Assembly: GCA_015501075.1 (NCBI GenBank)
Contig: JADNYJ010000074.1
Location: forward strand, 1 to 64,000
Direction: 5' to 3'
Source: Gymnopilus junonius
Taxonomy: Eukaryota > Basidiomycota > Agaricomycetes > Agaricales > Galerinaceae
Length of the DNA stretch: 64,000 nt
The translations under genes were made by a program, and so were the position numbers. Below the pieces are notes generated by a model, which was not told the DNA's origin, searched no databases, and worked only from the letters and a program-made list of their open reading frames with translations. Below are positions 49,162 through 61,051 of the stretch, in pieces (the first letter of the stretch is position 1; every line of letters begins with the position of its first letter).

Positions 49162-50229
49162 AGCCTGAGGGAATGGTCAAGGAAGGGCGGCAACTAATCA
49201 GCGCGACAAGAGAGGATACCGAGAAAGTTTTATGTAGGGAGTGTTTGTTGATCAATGACTTAAGTTACATCCACTATCACCGCCCTTTGTCAATAGTCAC
49301 AGTTCGGGAGATGATCAGAGGAAATAAAAATAGGCTTAGACACCAATGATTGATAGGTGGATGAATCTGTTTGACACCTGGTCAGCGTAGTTAAATTCAA
49401 ACCAACTAGTGTTTTGGAACATATTTCGTATATGAAAACTCGCAGAGCACCTTCACAGAGTTGGCCACCGCGTTGGGTGGATCATAGAAATGGGATATAC
49501 CTTGTTTAATTGGCATGAAAGTCAAGTGAAAGAATGGCATTGCTTTGAGTATGGACATCGTATTGGCCATCGGCTTGGAAACGGTTTCCGAGACATGAGA
49601 ATTGCAACATACTAGAGGGGTGCTGGCATGCTCAATCTGATGAAGATGTGACCGGCTTTTGAGACTGGGGATAGGAAGAAAAGCACGAGCATACATACCT
49701 GGCCACAAGGTGTCCAAATGGAGTCACTGCTGAAAACACAGTATAACTACCAAACACGCCCATTGGTCCATAACCATACCCATCAAAGGTTTAGCTTTGA
49801 TATGTTGCACGCGGATACGTGGCGCTTGACTGGCACAATGGGCCGTGGCCAGTGTGCGCAGAGAACTGGGGACTTCAATCTATATTTCGAGTGTTGTTAT
49901 ATTTCAATGGCGTATGAGGCGCTCTTGAAATTGAGAGTGAAAGCAGGGTTGGAAGCCGATGAATATGGATGGGTCGAGTTTCAACGTTTTGCATTCGCGT
50001 TGAATCAGTTTCTTGTTGTCACGCGTTCCTGGTACGTGACTTATAAGTCACATCAGTTCTCAACGATGTGACACTCTGAGTGACCGAGTCCCACTTGCAC
50101 CGATCCCCAACCCTTTGCCCAATGCCCACTCTATATTCCCTCAATCTCGTTACGGCCAGCGTACAACTCAGTAACATTATGACTCATATCTTTACTTTCT
50201 TCTTACAATTGCTCATTACAGATTCATCT
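49162..50229. other. Intergenic, no convincing gene
   Basis: A 117-codon plus frame (49718-50071) and a minus frame (49406-49717) overlap without domains or splice support. No pheromone-like short CaaX frame was recognised. Confidence 0.4.
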
Positions 50230-50470
50230 AGAATGCATTCCAGTTTTTATTCTTCACTTCCTTGACGTCAGAAGGGAGCTCGTTACCATGTCTTGAAGTC
50301 TGAAAGCGAGGGCATGGTGGGTACATTTTAGTGCAATTGGAGTACTCTGACCTCGGATTCAGTACCGAAACCTGCTCTACATGGGTCGCTGGGTCACATT
50401 TACTGACATCAATGAAATTCAATTCGCCTATCTTGTATATGGCTTGGACGGCTTCACGACTCACGCTCGT
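50230..50470 (-). pseudogene. Remnant of the CLA4-flanking orphan family
   Basis: The minus frame contains VLNPRSEYSNCTKMYPPCP, and the DNA tgaatccgaggtcagagtactcc matches the family string tgaatcc.g.atcagagtaccc that encodes LNPGSEYP. The surrounding exons are not recognisable. A short decayed copy between E and G, in the same orientation. Confidence 0.45.
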
Positions 50471-51258
50471 TCGAGCAGCGCTTGCTTTCCGGTTGCTCCG
50501 TGCAAAGAACCCATGCAGGCTATGCCATTAGATGGAGGGCGACTTAGATGTGACTTTCGATACGGTAGTGCCCACTCGTTCAAGGGCTTCGCAGTGACAT
50601 CCGGGTCTGCAGATAGTATGGTGAGGTGTAAATTACAATTTGGTTCCTTGCAAACATTTTCTGCCCACAGGGGTTTAGATCACCCACTATGGCTATGATA
50701 GTCGTTCAAAGCATGAATGGCGAGGAGTTGCTACTTATTGGTAAATTGCCGGTAAGTGAATGATTAATGTAGACCTTCTCAGTACTGTGATTCATAGGTT
50801 GGATGTCTGACATGCTGAATAAATGATATATTTTTCATCAGAATCAAGATAAAGTTCTTAAAGTCATGCCTTATATACATCCTTCAAGGTGTGCATGGCA
50901 TAGGTCAGATGCTACTCGAGTATCTAAATCATAACGAAAGGTGTCTGTTGTCTCACGAGCCTTCACTAGCTTTAGATGGTTCAATGCTTAAGCCTTCCAA
51001 GAAAATTCTGTTCCTGGACACCGTTACATTCTGAGAAAGTAAATTTGCGACTTTTTATAGGAAAGGGGCGACTATCACATGGCACTGTCTGTATGGCGTA
51101 TGCTCGGATCGATGGGGAATGATAAATAAATATGGGAAACTCGACTCTCCTTACATCCGAACCAGATCCTGCTCCTCTTACCCTATAGTTCCAACCTCCT
51201 CAGGATGAACCAAGTCTACCAGAATTTCTGTTCAAGTACGTGTTCTTGACTATACTCT
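50471..51258. other. Intergenic, no gene seen
   Basis: Only short frames (50381-50698 overlaps the remnant). No domain, repeat or RNA gene recognised before gene G. Confidence 0.4.
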
Positions 51259-52100
51259 TCAACTCTGCCTCTGGATCATAGCCCGGGGACCCCACCCAAT
51301 ATTCCTGTACCTCATCTGCATCCGGCGATCCAATCCTGTTGCCCTGAGAAGTGCCATAACGCGCAACGATACTTCCAGTGCCGACATCTGACCCTCCCAT
51401 TGCCATGCCATTCTATCCCAAATTGATCATCAGCAATCAGTTTCGAGGGGCAGAATACTTAATACCACACCTTCGAATGGCCGACTCGACAGCCGAAAGC
51501 TTCCGCTCGTCGATGTCGAACTCAGAGCTGGCCATGCTAGGGCTGGCCATGGGGATCTGTTTGAATTTCATGTTGTTAGGTGATTCTGCCTCTCTGTATG
51601 GGAGAACAGAATAGGACAGGAAAGGTCCACTGTCGTGCTGGGGAGTATCCAGAAGGGTGGCTGCTAATACGGAAGGGGACCAATTCGCACCAGGAGAAGG
51701 CAGAGGGCTATAGGCTGGGAACTCAACGGTGAAGGAAGAGTCGGGCGAACCATAATCGTCGCTGGAAAGATTCATATCCATGCCGAAAGACGAGGCGCGC
51801 TGAACAAATCTGAGTACAATGGGTACTCTGATCCAGGATTCAATGGTGGAAGGTCATTCGTGAACGTATCGTCGGTGGCCAATTCTCGCATGCCGTAAGA
51901 CAGCTGCAGATCAAAATCCAGGACATCTGTGTAGCGTGAACTGAGCAGGGATTCGTGATTGGTACAGGCTATTTTGCTTGAACCTTTTCCAACCAGTGTG
52001 TGCCACTGGCATCCAAATGCTCCAGTTTCATAGGATCCTGGCTTCGATTGCTGGGAAGAATTTGATTCGAAAGCATGGCAAATGAGAGCTCGTGAAGCAT
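51259..52100 (-). pseudogene. Orphan family copy G, frameshifted
   Basis: Same plan as gene E. Exon 1 starts MLHELSFAMLSNQILPSNRS but slips frame before the QSQTPDEFGAFGRQW block, which continues as GAFGCQWHTLVGKGSS. Exon 2 has FDLQLSYGMRELATDDTFTN, LPPLNPGSEYPLYSDLF and then a second slip before FGMDMNLSSDDYGSPDSSF, followed by MASSEFDIDERKLSAVESAI and RR. Exon 3 has MAWQWEGQMSALEVSLRVMA, then LLRATGLDRRMQMRYRNI, stop at 51259. Two slips plus the drift of exon 1 make a pseudogene likely. Its upstream region matches that of gene E (gggttca.tccagatcttc.gcga). Confidence 0.65.
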
Positions 52101-53417
52101 TATGTGCGTCGGGAAATGGGTGGGCTGTTGCTGTACGTGAAGGACAATGACAGAAATGTGTTGTCCTATAAATTAATACTCAGCAAAACGTGTTGTGTAC
52201 CGCCTGGTTGGGTTTCTAATGAGGTGGGCATTGTTCTCATCCAGATTATCGATTTGAAGGGTTCAGTCCAGATCTTCCGCGACACGATTGTTTTGAATCG
52301 CTAAATTTTGCCAAATTTAGATCTCCTCATGATTGCTGCCCTGCTACCTTGGTCCCGCCATCCCATTCCCAAAATAAATTTCTTTCTTTCGCGAAGTGCG
52401 TGGACATCGAAATGAGGCAGAAAGGACAATGGTTAAAAGGCTCGCCTTAGTAAACGTGAGGTGCGCTTTTTTTTCATAATAGCACCGGACAGTGCCCCAT
52501 ACCATCCTCCTTTTAGAATCAGCCCCTCAAATTCAGGGGTTTCTCTGACCGCAAAAGTATTAATTTCCTTTCTTAGTAACTATGTCTATTTTAACTTGGA
52601 TTCGACCAAATTTCAACGTCCAAAGGCTATTTTGGTATTAAAAATGATGGGCTGGCCATCCCTACACCTTCAATCTGCTGAGATAACCTTTATTAGTGCC
52701 TACTTGAATAGGCAGAAAGGACTTCTCATTACCTCTGACTCAGAGGCTTGGTAAACCTCCAGTTGATCAGTGGAAACATTATGTCCGCGGAGCATCTAAG
52801 GGATACAACTGTCGCATTGCCTACTTTTGACAGTTCGGCGGCGTTTTTATGTACCGCGTGTTTTGTTATCAATTATCCAGCTTGTGGGCTCAACACGGCT
52901 GAAGGGCACTTTGAAAGCAATGCTTATTATCTTGAGATAGTTTGCCTCCTTAATTTTGCGAACTATGTAGCAACCTGTCCGTGGATAATTGAAGTTCATC
53001 TGCCTACCGCCGTGTTATTTGCGATTTAATAGGAACTTTGGGACACAGCAAGGGCACGGATAATGATGGGTCCTTGAGGACCTACCTGATTTGGCCGTCA
53101 CACGTGGAAACCCTTTGAGCTTTCTTCCAACGAGACATATCCCCATTGCTGTAACTTATTGTTTGAATGGTATTCTTCAAAACAGCAGACAACCCACAAG
53201 CTTTATCCGCACCCGACTTTCTGGGAGTTCGTTTATTTCCTACACGGCTAAAACTAGTTATACATTCATATCTCCAAGAAATAATTGTTATTGCATCGAC
53301 AATGACATGGTTTCCTCAGCCTGTCGAAGGTGAAGAGTGTTTGTGGGGCGCAGCATTTCACCGAAATTGATGCATGCACCAATCACTCTGGATATATCAT
53401 CCATTGGCAAATACTAC
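52101..53417. other. Intergenic
   Basis: Frames at 52461-52754, 52748-53029 and 53091-53333 have no recognised domain. The first 250 bases are the duplicated upstream region shared with gene E. Confidence 0.4.
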
Positions 53418-54479
53418 CTAGCATGACGCACCCTTTTCCACCCGCACGAAGGCGGCACTTTTTTTCTTCCATAAAAAATGCGTAAAAGGAGGAATAGCAT
53501 CAATAGCATCTTGACACATCCGAACGACGCGAGAGACATGTTTGCAGTGATTCCCTACGCAAGAATGACACCAAGTATGGTTAGGATTGTACGGGCTCAG
53601 AATAGGGTTTTCCAAGGCTTTTTTCAGCAAGGAAACGCTTCCCATTCTTTCGAGCTCCATGACCCAAGTAATGAGACAGGGCCGACAGTTGCTGCATATG
53701 AAATGCCGCGGTTTGGATGGCTCTGATGAAGCGTCGAAACAATCCGCGTTACTGTGGATCATAGTTCGTTGTATGAACTGAATGGCGTTTTCGAACACCG
53801 CCTGCCATTCGGCACGATATTCAATCTAGATATGGCATGGATTAACTACGATCTTTCGTCATGCATGACACGTAAAGCGAAGTTTACCCATGGCAGCACA
53901 CACTGAGGAGGCAATCTTCCCAGACTTTCGCAAAAAGGTGAACGACCCAACAGCAGTGCCGTTTCGTTCATCAGATCAGGATAATCATGTTTGACTGCAT
54001 GAAGGAAGATATCGGTGGCGTGTTCGGGAAGGAACTCTCTTGAAAAGTAAATAAAAGGAACATGGAGCAAGTTTCTTTAAATGTAACGTATATTCCACGT
54101 ACCTTAGGCGAACTTCGCATGTCAACATTGCGGAAAAAATCTCATACTTCTCGACCGCCTCTGCCACGTCCGCGACGATATCAAAATCCAGATCCTTAAG
54201 CCTTGGGTACCGCTTGGGATAAATAAACTGGAAAACGATCTCGAGCACCTCTGCTGGTTCAGTCAAGCAGACAGTCTCTCCGTCGTTGATGAATTCCTTT
54301 CCAGGAAATGCGCCGGTATGGGCTTCGAGGTTCCTGCGGTGGATATGGAAAAGAACGTTGTCGGAGGATTGGAACGTGACGTCCGCATCGTCAGCGTTAA
54401 CTATGGATGCTTGGAAATCAATTCAACGTGGTTTGTGAGGTAATAATTGGAAATCCTACATACATAGATCATGAATCAT
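53418..54479 (-). CDS. BTB/POZ domain protein
   Basis: Mushroom genomes hold large sets of BTB proteins; BTB domains dimerise and often recruit Cullin-3. Exons 54479-54464, 54400-54103, 54038-53888 and 53825-53418, in frame, 290 residues. The short exon 1 is MIHDL. The BTB fold follows: NADDADVTFQSSDNVLFHIH, RRNLEAHTGAFPGKEF, EPAEVLEIVFQFIYPKRYP, then helices KDLDFDIVADVAEAVEKYEI and EFLPEHATDIFLHAVKHDYP. The C-terminal half has Cys/His pairs (CSNCRPC, WCHSCVGNHC) that might bind zinc; I know no name for that part. For intron 2 a 64-base intron was chosen over a 28-base alternative that also keeps phase, because 28 bases is too short. Confidence 0.82.
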
Positions 54480-55099
54480 TGGAGTTGGAGTGTAAGTCGA
54501 GTCCTCTAGTGTTGGTAGCCACGGCTAGGTCGCAAGAAATTGTGGTGGTGGAGGGGCACTGAGCATAGTGAGACAAGGTAAATAAACCATGTCACGATGG
54601 GTCATAGCACCGTAGGTGATCGGCCACAGAACTCAAACGCCGATTCCGTTTCCTCTGCGTCAGTCCTTACCCTCATGGTCCACATCTTGGTTAATTTCCG
54701 CCTTTCCGCCTTCCCACCTTCTTGAATAGCAAGAAAGTCGTATGCGTTGTGTGTGCGTCACCAGAACGTTCATACAATTCACTGTAATTCACACACAATA
54801 GGTTTGCGTGTGGATTACATGTGGAGGGCTGGCATATCTTGTATTTATGACAGGACAACGAGGTTATAGCCGCGTTGACAAGGATGAATTCAGAATGTCG
54901 GGATAGAAATCGAGGTAGAGGGTCAACAAAGGGTCACTGGTCAAGCTTCAAGTTCCGATCGAAAGGCCTAGACTGGAGCCATTGTGGCGTTATTTGGCTA
55001 CGCCGTTACTACCCTCTTACGTAACTCATATGACGCATTTTCGCCGCCTTCATTCCTGCGTCAACACTGCGTCGGACGACGAGTTCAACACCGTCCACA
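54480..55099. other. Intergenic between divergent genes
   Basis: Short divergent promoter region. No repeat or additional gene seen. Confidence 0.5.
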
Positions 55100-55629
55100 A
55101 TGGCGGAGACATACCTCCAAACCGTAGAGGCGGCATCCTCAACCCTTAGCCTTGGTGTTCAGCCGACATCACTGGCCCAGACAAGTGCACCTATCGCCCA
55201 GCTCATCCCGATTTTAAAGGCTGCCTACTCAACATCGCGCTACATCCTCACCCTCGCACTTTCTCTCGTCCGGCCGTTCCTCATCTTCTCGCCTATACCA
55301 ATCCTCCTTTATGTTTTGCTCCAGTTTTAGTCTTCCTCCAACTCGTGCTGACCGTGTTTATCTGGTCGCCATACAAAATCGCACTGTATTTCCTGGATGC
55401 GCTTTACCCTCTTTATGTCCTGTGCGGAGTCGCATGCATCACGGGCGGAATTTTGGGGCTCATTGCGAGATTGTTATCGAGAGTCATTGTCAATACGGCA
55501 CTGACTGAAGAAAAAGAAGGTGTACGAGACGACAAAACGGTCAAAGTCAAGGCAGAAGATGAGGATTCACAACAAGTCGATGTTAAAGGGAAGGGGAAGA
55601 AGGTCGAGAGGGTGAAGTTTGGGTCATAA
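55100..55629 (+). CDS. Small membrane protein of unknown function, suspected frameshift
   Basis: Starts MAETYLQTVEAASSTLSLGV. Three hydrophobic stretches follow: YILTLALSLVRPFLIFSPIP running into ILLYVL, then PVLVFLQLVLTVFIWSPYK, then LYPLYVLCGVACITGGILGL. The C-terminal tail is Lys/Glu-rich (KVKAEDEDSQQVDVKGKGKK) and ends GS. The frame changes near 55313, between ILLYVL and APVLVFLQ, in tatgttttgctccag. No intron is possible in that gap, and adding one base (ttgct from ttggct) restores a continuous membrane helix. Probably a real gene of about 177 residues; role unknown. Confidence 0.65.
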
Positions 55630-56927
55630 CCCGGCGTAATATGCTCCTACGCGTCGCCTTTGAACGTTGCATTGATTTCTTGGGATTATATTATGGGCTA
55701 TGGGCCCAGCAATTCGGTATACAAGCTTTCCTCTTTTTATGAAAGGCAGCGACTGATCCTGGATCGACAGATTCTCGTTGGTCTGATGCCCCTCGCTCTC
55801 GCTACTAGGCATATCAGTCGCTCTTGCTGAATATCTTCCAAACGCCATATCATTCCTTCTGGGTTGGCCGCGCCAGTCTATGCTCCTCCCGCACCGTCTC
55901 CATACTCTTGCCCAAACCTTTTGCCATGCATTTACCCTCCCTATGCATTCTTAGTGCATTCATAGTTTGACCCTCAAAACTTTGTACCCTAGTCACAAAC
56001 GAACACTGTATCACAGTTTCTGCAGACCTTGTATAATCAATTAATCACAGGGTATACCTCCTCATAAGAACGACCTCAAGAAATGGAGGACTTAAAAAAC
56101 CACTGTTTATACAAATGATCGGCAGCGACAACACGACATGGGGAACAACACAGCAACAACGAACTACAAGGCTGGAATAAATGACAGAAGCGCGAGAGGG
56201 ATAAAGAGATGGAGATGCATAGGTCGTAAAAGGTAAGAAAAAGGAGGGATATAGGTACAGAAGTAAACAATAAAAAAGGGAAACGAAAAAGGTGGGTAAA
56301 AGAAGTGAAGAAATCAGGCAGTCCACCAAGGGTCGTAAAAAGGGAGGAACAACACATGGTCAGCATAAATTCGAATTTACATGCTTCTTCGAGACCGCAC
56401 ATCGTCCATCCTAGTCATCGTCGTCGACGTCAGCATCTATTGTCCGCATCCCGCCCCCCCCACCCGTTCCCCACCAACACCGATGTTTGCCGGGGTTTCA
56501 GGGCCCCTAGCACCCAAAGCGCATATACCGCCTTCCCTCCACCGCCCCATCCCACCCTCTCCTCGTCGAGCTCGAGTAGTCCATATATGCATATAAAAAC
56601 AATGTTTTTTTGGGTATTTTCTTCTTGAATGTTTGTTGATTCATTGGGTTGAGTAACAGGTCATGAAAGTCAATAAAATAAATAAGAACGTGAAGGGTGA
56701 TCACTGATAGTGAATGGGTGGCGGAATAGCGGTGATGGTCATGAATGGTTTGTATCAGATGCGGCGACAGATAGCGTAAAAAGAACTTGAAGTGGACGAT
56801 CGGTTCCCAGAGAAAGATGATAGATAATGAAGCCCAGCCGAGCCTAGAGTTGAGAAAGGATGCGAGAAGAGGAGGAAATCGGGTCTTGGAAGCTAACGTT
56901 GATTAATACTCTTGATGTCATCAAGCA
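55630..56927. other. Intergenic and 3' regions of convergent genes
   Basis: About 56090-56330 is rich in A and G on the plus strand. Frames here (56305-56628 and its antisense) are low-complexity with no domain. Confidence 0.45.
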
Positions 56928-58749
56928 TCAGAACCTAGAGGTGGCAATGACGCGATAAAGTGCGTTGGCCTCTTCAAAGCGCGCGTTCCTGAGGCTAAAG
57001 TGCGCCATCTCCGTCGAATCTACGTCAGAAGAAGGGTCGACGATGGCAAGCTTGATGAGCGAGTTGTAGAACCGACAAAGCTAAAAACCAAATCAAAAGC
57101 CAAGAAAAAAGTATCAGCATCCCGTAATATACACAACTCGACGGATCAAAAAGGCAAAATGAAACACTGAAACAACTTACGTTCTGAACACCCTTCGCAA
57201 ATCGATCATCGCTGATATTACCTTCCCTCTCCTCTCTCTCAGCTCTATCGAGCCAATTGATAGCCTCGTGGACAAACCGTCCCAGTACCTCGATCAATAC
57301 GAGATCAGCAACGGTCGAATAGCCCGGAACCGTCACCCTCGTTTGATCCCTTAACAACCTGCCATATAAGTCGAATGTGGGCAAGGTTGGAGGGAGGAAT
57401 GGGAGGATGTCGAGGAAGGGCCGTGGGTTATTCCTCTCTGGGTTGGAATGCGTAAGGAGTCCGACAAGGAGCGGGTGGGCAACGGTTGGGTTGTGTGCAA
57501 TGATAGGGGTGAGATCAAGGGAGGTGATCAAGTTTGAGGTAACAAGGTCCGAGATGAGGGGAGCCAAAGTCTAAAGTTGAGGAACGCACGTCAGTCAGAT
57601 CATACATTCAATCAGAAGTACAAGACCGCAAGTAAACAGTACGTACTCGCTGCTCAGAAAGCGTGAGCACGCGTTCCCTGGCGGCCAGGAGGAGCTTGGC
57701 CGCGTGCACGAGTCTCTCGTTATGCCTGTCTTCCTCAAAGTTGACGGGAAAGCGAGAAGAAATCGGAGAGGACGTGAAATCTGGCGTGTCGCGCCGTGCG
57801 TATAATCGCGGTCTTGAAACGGGGGCATAGGAAGACGTGGTATCGGTCATGGAGTCGTCAGTATCGGAGGAGGCCGATCGCCTGCTTTTGTTCTGGAAAT
57901 AATAATAATAAGTAGAGTTGTCTCTGAGAGCGAGAGGAGGAATCGTTAGTATGGATGGATGCTGGCTAATGAAGGAAGGGGACTTACATGTCAGAGATAC
58001 TATTATACAATTCTTCGTCAAGGACCAGATTAACTGCTCGTAGTTTAGGTGGAAGCGGACAGCGCGACAGAGTACTAGGGGAATAAGGGCCAATCTGTAA
58101 ATCAGAGACAGTATTAGTAAGGCGATCTGACCATCGATGAGGATGAGAAATAGGAAAAGGACATACATCATTACCATCACCCTTCAAGATTTTCCATAAA
58201 ACCCAAACAAATTGCTCATTAGGACTGACGCCACCTTCCTTGGCGATGCTGACAGCCTTTTCCCGTTCCCTCACGTAAGCGACGAGTAATGCTGACTTGA
58301 AGGGGTTGATAATGACCGGGTGCGGAGTATAGAGCGAATATAGAATAAAAGATACCAAAATCTGTTGAGCTGGCTATAAGACAGGAACTACATCAGCCCA
58401 TATACACTAAACGATTGACAATAGATCAGCTGTTCACCTCAGCAGAGTTATTAGAGTCCAGCACTGGCAACAACGCGTCAAGAGCCAGCTGGAATCGCGA
58501 AACCGGCTGGACGAGCTGAGTAAATGCCTGGGCACCAGTCGAACATGGAAGTGTGAACGCCTGGTTGAGGAGATGGCTGACGGAGGCACGGACAGAGTCG
58601 CCTGGGTTCAGCGGCGACTGCTGTTGGACCTGGGAAGAAGTCTTGGAGGTAGCCGTGGTCGTTGGGGGTGTCGTGCTCGCCGCCGTCACCACCGTCGTCG
58701 TCGTCGAGCTGCTCGTGGATATCCCTGACGGCGAGGGATGTGCTTGCAT
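56928..58749 (-). CDS. CCR4-NOT transcription complex subunit 11-like protein
   Basis: CNOT11 docks on the NOT1 N-terminus with CNOT10 in the mRNA deadenylase complex. Six exons: 58749-58438, 58373-58167, then about 58093-57988, 57892-57648, 57570-57180 and 57078-56928. The N-terminus is Ser/Thr-rich. A helical domain follows (RFQLALDALLPVLDSNNSAE, INPFKSALLVAYVREREKAV, NEQFVWVLWKILKGDGND), then LPPKLRAVNLVLDEELYNS and a disordered Ser/Arg stretch. The C-terminal domain has ISDLVTSNLITSLDLTPIIA, HNPTVAHPLLVGLL, LVLIEVLGRFVHEAINWLD and, last, LCRFYNSLIKLAIV..FSLRNARFEEANALYRVI. That matches the CNOT11 pattern: a NOT11 domain with NP..A..LL, then helices, then an ending like FC.EFSR.REA..L.R. 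Identified by domain pattern, not by database search. Confidence 0.68.
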
Positions 58750-60032
58750 TCCTTAGGCCAAGGTAAAGCGGCAAAAAAACAAAGCGCAGACGGATTGAGT
58801 GGCGATGTGGCCAGAATTGAGATAAATACCAGTTATGTAAGCGTTTCCATCAGGTGATCAAGTCGCGATCGCGGAAACCGGATCCGGCGGCCTTCCTTTT
58901 GAACTTTAACTCTATCCTGCGTGTATAAGATCTAGTTTCTCATTTCAGCTGCGACTCCGGTAGGTATGACACAAGTCAGAACGAATAAGGTAGGAGTCCA
59001 CTGGTAATTTGTTCAAAAATCCTTAAAAGTACGCCGTCCATGCTCATTTGCTCAGCATTCAATATTTCAGGATCTAAAATCTTTCTCTCCAGAATGGACC
59101 TTTAATTTCGGGTTAGGTTCCTCAATTTACCATTCGAAGAGTCGTCCCATCAAGATAGATCAATTGGTGGCAACTGCTGCTGAATTGAGATTCCTCTACT
59201 CAGCAGTCTGGCAGTCGCGTTTTTGCATGTTTCGCCGAAATTTAAGGCGAGTTGAACTTTATCGACACGCGACCGCAGGTCCTTTACATATCTGGAAGGA
59301 CTTCCAGACCACGATCCTTGGTCTCTAAGTTGTCTATTAGTGAAGGCCATTAATTTCGGGACATGCTTGGAGCCTATAGGACCTTAGGTGCTGTACCATT
59401 TGCTGCATTGCAGAGGCCACTCCGCTGATGAACGATCGCAGACTCGGTCGAGAGACGGAAATTAAAAGAAAGTAAATGACTCTCAACGTATGACCAAAAT
59501 TCATTGGTCCGTCTGATCTTCTGAGTTGTAATCAGATACATTTATTCTGATAGTATTAAAAAAATAAGGCAACTCTAGCTCCATAACCAGGTATAACAAT
59601 CATTTTTGTGTCTTATTTATGTTGCGTGAGGCTCTCCTCCATTCCCCGATCTTGCATCTTACCTGGTAAGTAAGTACCGCTAAAAGTCGGTGATTTAATC
59701 CACCGGTTCCGAGATGAAAGTTTGCAGAATGTAAAGAGGCTGGCTCGGCATTGGCAATCAGCCAAACAGTCTCTTCTAAGTTCTAATTTGTAGCATCGCG
59801 ACATCGAAACAGGCGGAACAAGCATGACTTTCATGTGACGTACACAAGAAGTCACGCATTTCGCTCCCTCCCGATGATGATGGTCCATGGATGATGGAGC
59901 TGATGGGGTCTGGACTCATACAACAATAATGTACTCTTTATCTGCAATCTCTCTAGCATTCCAGCGCTACTGACCTCACGAAAATCTGTTCTGATTATTT
60001 CTCACGACATTAACGCTACACATCTTATAAGC
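58750..60032. other. Intergenic, no convincing gene
   Basis: Minus frames at 59150-59350 and 59613-59888 have no recognised domain. No repeat or RNA gene seen. Confidence 0.4.
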
Positions 60033-60908
60033 ATGGGTTCCCTTGCTTCGACCCTGGCATCGGAAGAATCCAAGGAGGCGGATTACGTTCCCCATCCGAC
60101 AGACGTATTCACAGTACGGCAGTATCTTCTAGATGGATGCCAGCGGAGCTAGCGAACAAGATCATCGACGACGCGCAATACTGGTCTGTTGTCTCATGTA
60201 GCGCCAAACCAGGGTGGACCATCGCCCAGAACCACGGTCCCCGTTGTTGCCTTGTTACACCGAGACTGGATAGTCTGATACTGGAAGAATCCTTCAAGGT
60301 CAGAATGGTTCGCTTCGTCATTGCGAGTCACGACCAGGGATGGGCGAGCGAGAACTCTTTTCCAAGTACGTGCCAATGATACAGTATCATCCAGTAATGG
60401 AAAATCTGACGCACTGCCAATTAAATAGCGCAATATATGGGATCTTGGACGTGGTTTGAGGCTGGAATCGTTCGCTCGCCAGAAGGGGATGAAAACCCGG
60501 AGGACGAGGAATCCAGGATTTTACGGATAAATGAATTGCTCAAGTCTCAAGGAAGCGAGTCAGGTCCAGATCGCACCATGGTCAAGAATCCAGAGAAGGA
60601 TTCATATGTATGGCATATTCAGAGGAATATTCGTGCGAAGAAGAGGAGACGGTACATGAAGTCGTTTGGACAGACTCTGACCTTGAAGAGGAAGTCGATG
60701 AAAGAGAATTCATGGATATGACAGGGGCCGGGCGAGGAAAGGATTCGTTCGTCTGTTGGAGCCACAGGACAGGATAGTGGTGATTGCGCGAGCAAGAGTA
60801 AGCCATGTTCTCGTCTCATTTGTTCTGCTGCTTACGCCCTGTGGATAGTTCCCCGGATGGACCAATGATATAGCAAGCGTCGAAGTCAAAATTTCTTACT
60901 CTGTCTAA
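60033..60908 (+). CDS. Mushroom-specific protein of unknown function, three suspected frameshifts
   Basis: Starts MGSLASTLASEESKEADYVP, then TDVFTVRQYLLDGC. The block PAELANKIIDDAQYWSVVSC, then CLVTPRLDSLILEESFKVRM and SHDQGWASENSFP, is typical of a family found in many mushroom genomes with no assigned role. After an intron (about 60366-60428) come MGSWTWFEAGIVRSPEGDEN, NPEKDSYVWHIQRNIRAK, EEETVHEVVWTDSDLEEEVD, GFVRLLEPQDRIVVIARAR and, after a last intron, FPGWTNDIASVEVKISYSV with stop at 60906-60908. The frame breaks at about 60140, 60640 and 60740. Each is repaired by one extra base in a run of C or A. I see the protein end exactly in frame once these are allowed for. Confidence 0.65.
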
Positions 60909-61051
60909 CACGCGCTATTGTTACACCTGCCTGTCTGTTTGTTTCTGCACATGTGTTCCTAATTAAATGCTTTCAACGATCTGCAAATACGGAGAAATTG
61001 AGAAATTTGGCAGGCGCTACTGAACGTGATCCTAGGCAATGTAAGCATATT
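60909..61051. other. Short spacer between convergent genes
   Basis: About 140 bases between the stop of the 60.0 kb gene and the stop of the minus-strand gene at 61052. Confidence 0.5.

Noticed and set aside
49025..49255. STE3-type pheromone receptor (NRYVRRIYYRDLC reading)
   Set aside because: Another frame of the same DNA gives the DUF6534 opening TDTFGAYTIGTF and joins in phase with later exons of that family.
53985..54103. A 28-base intron in the BTB gene
   Set aside because: A 64-base intron in the same phase with a better acceptor (cttttcaag) removes the same junction and gives a better domain.
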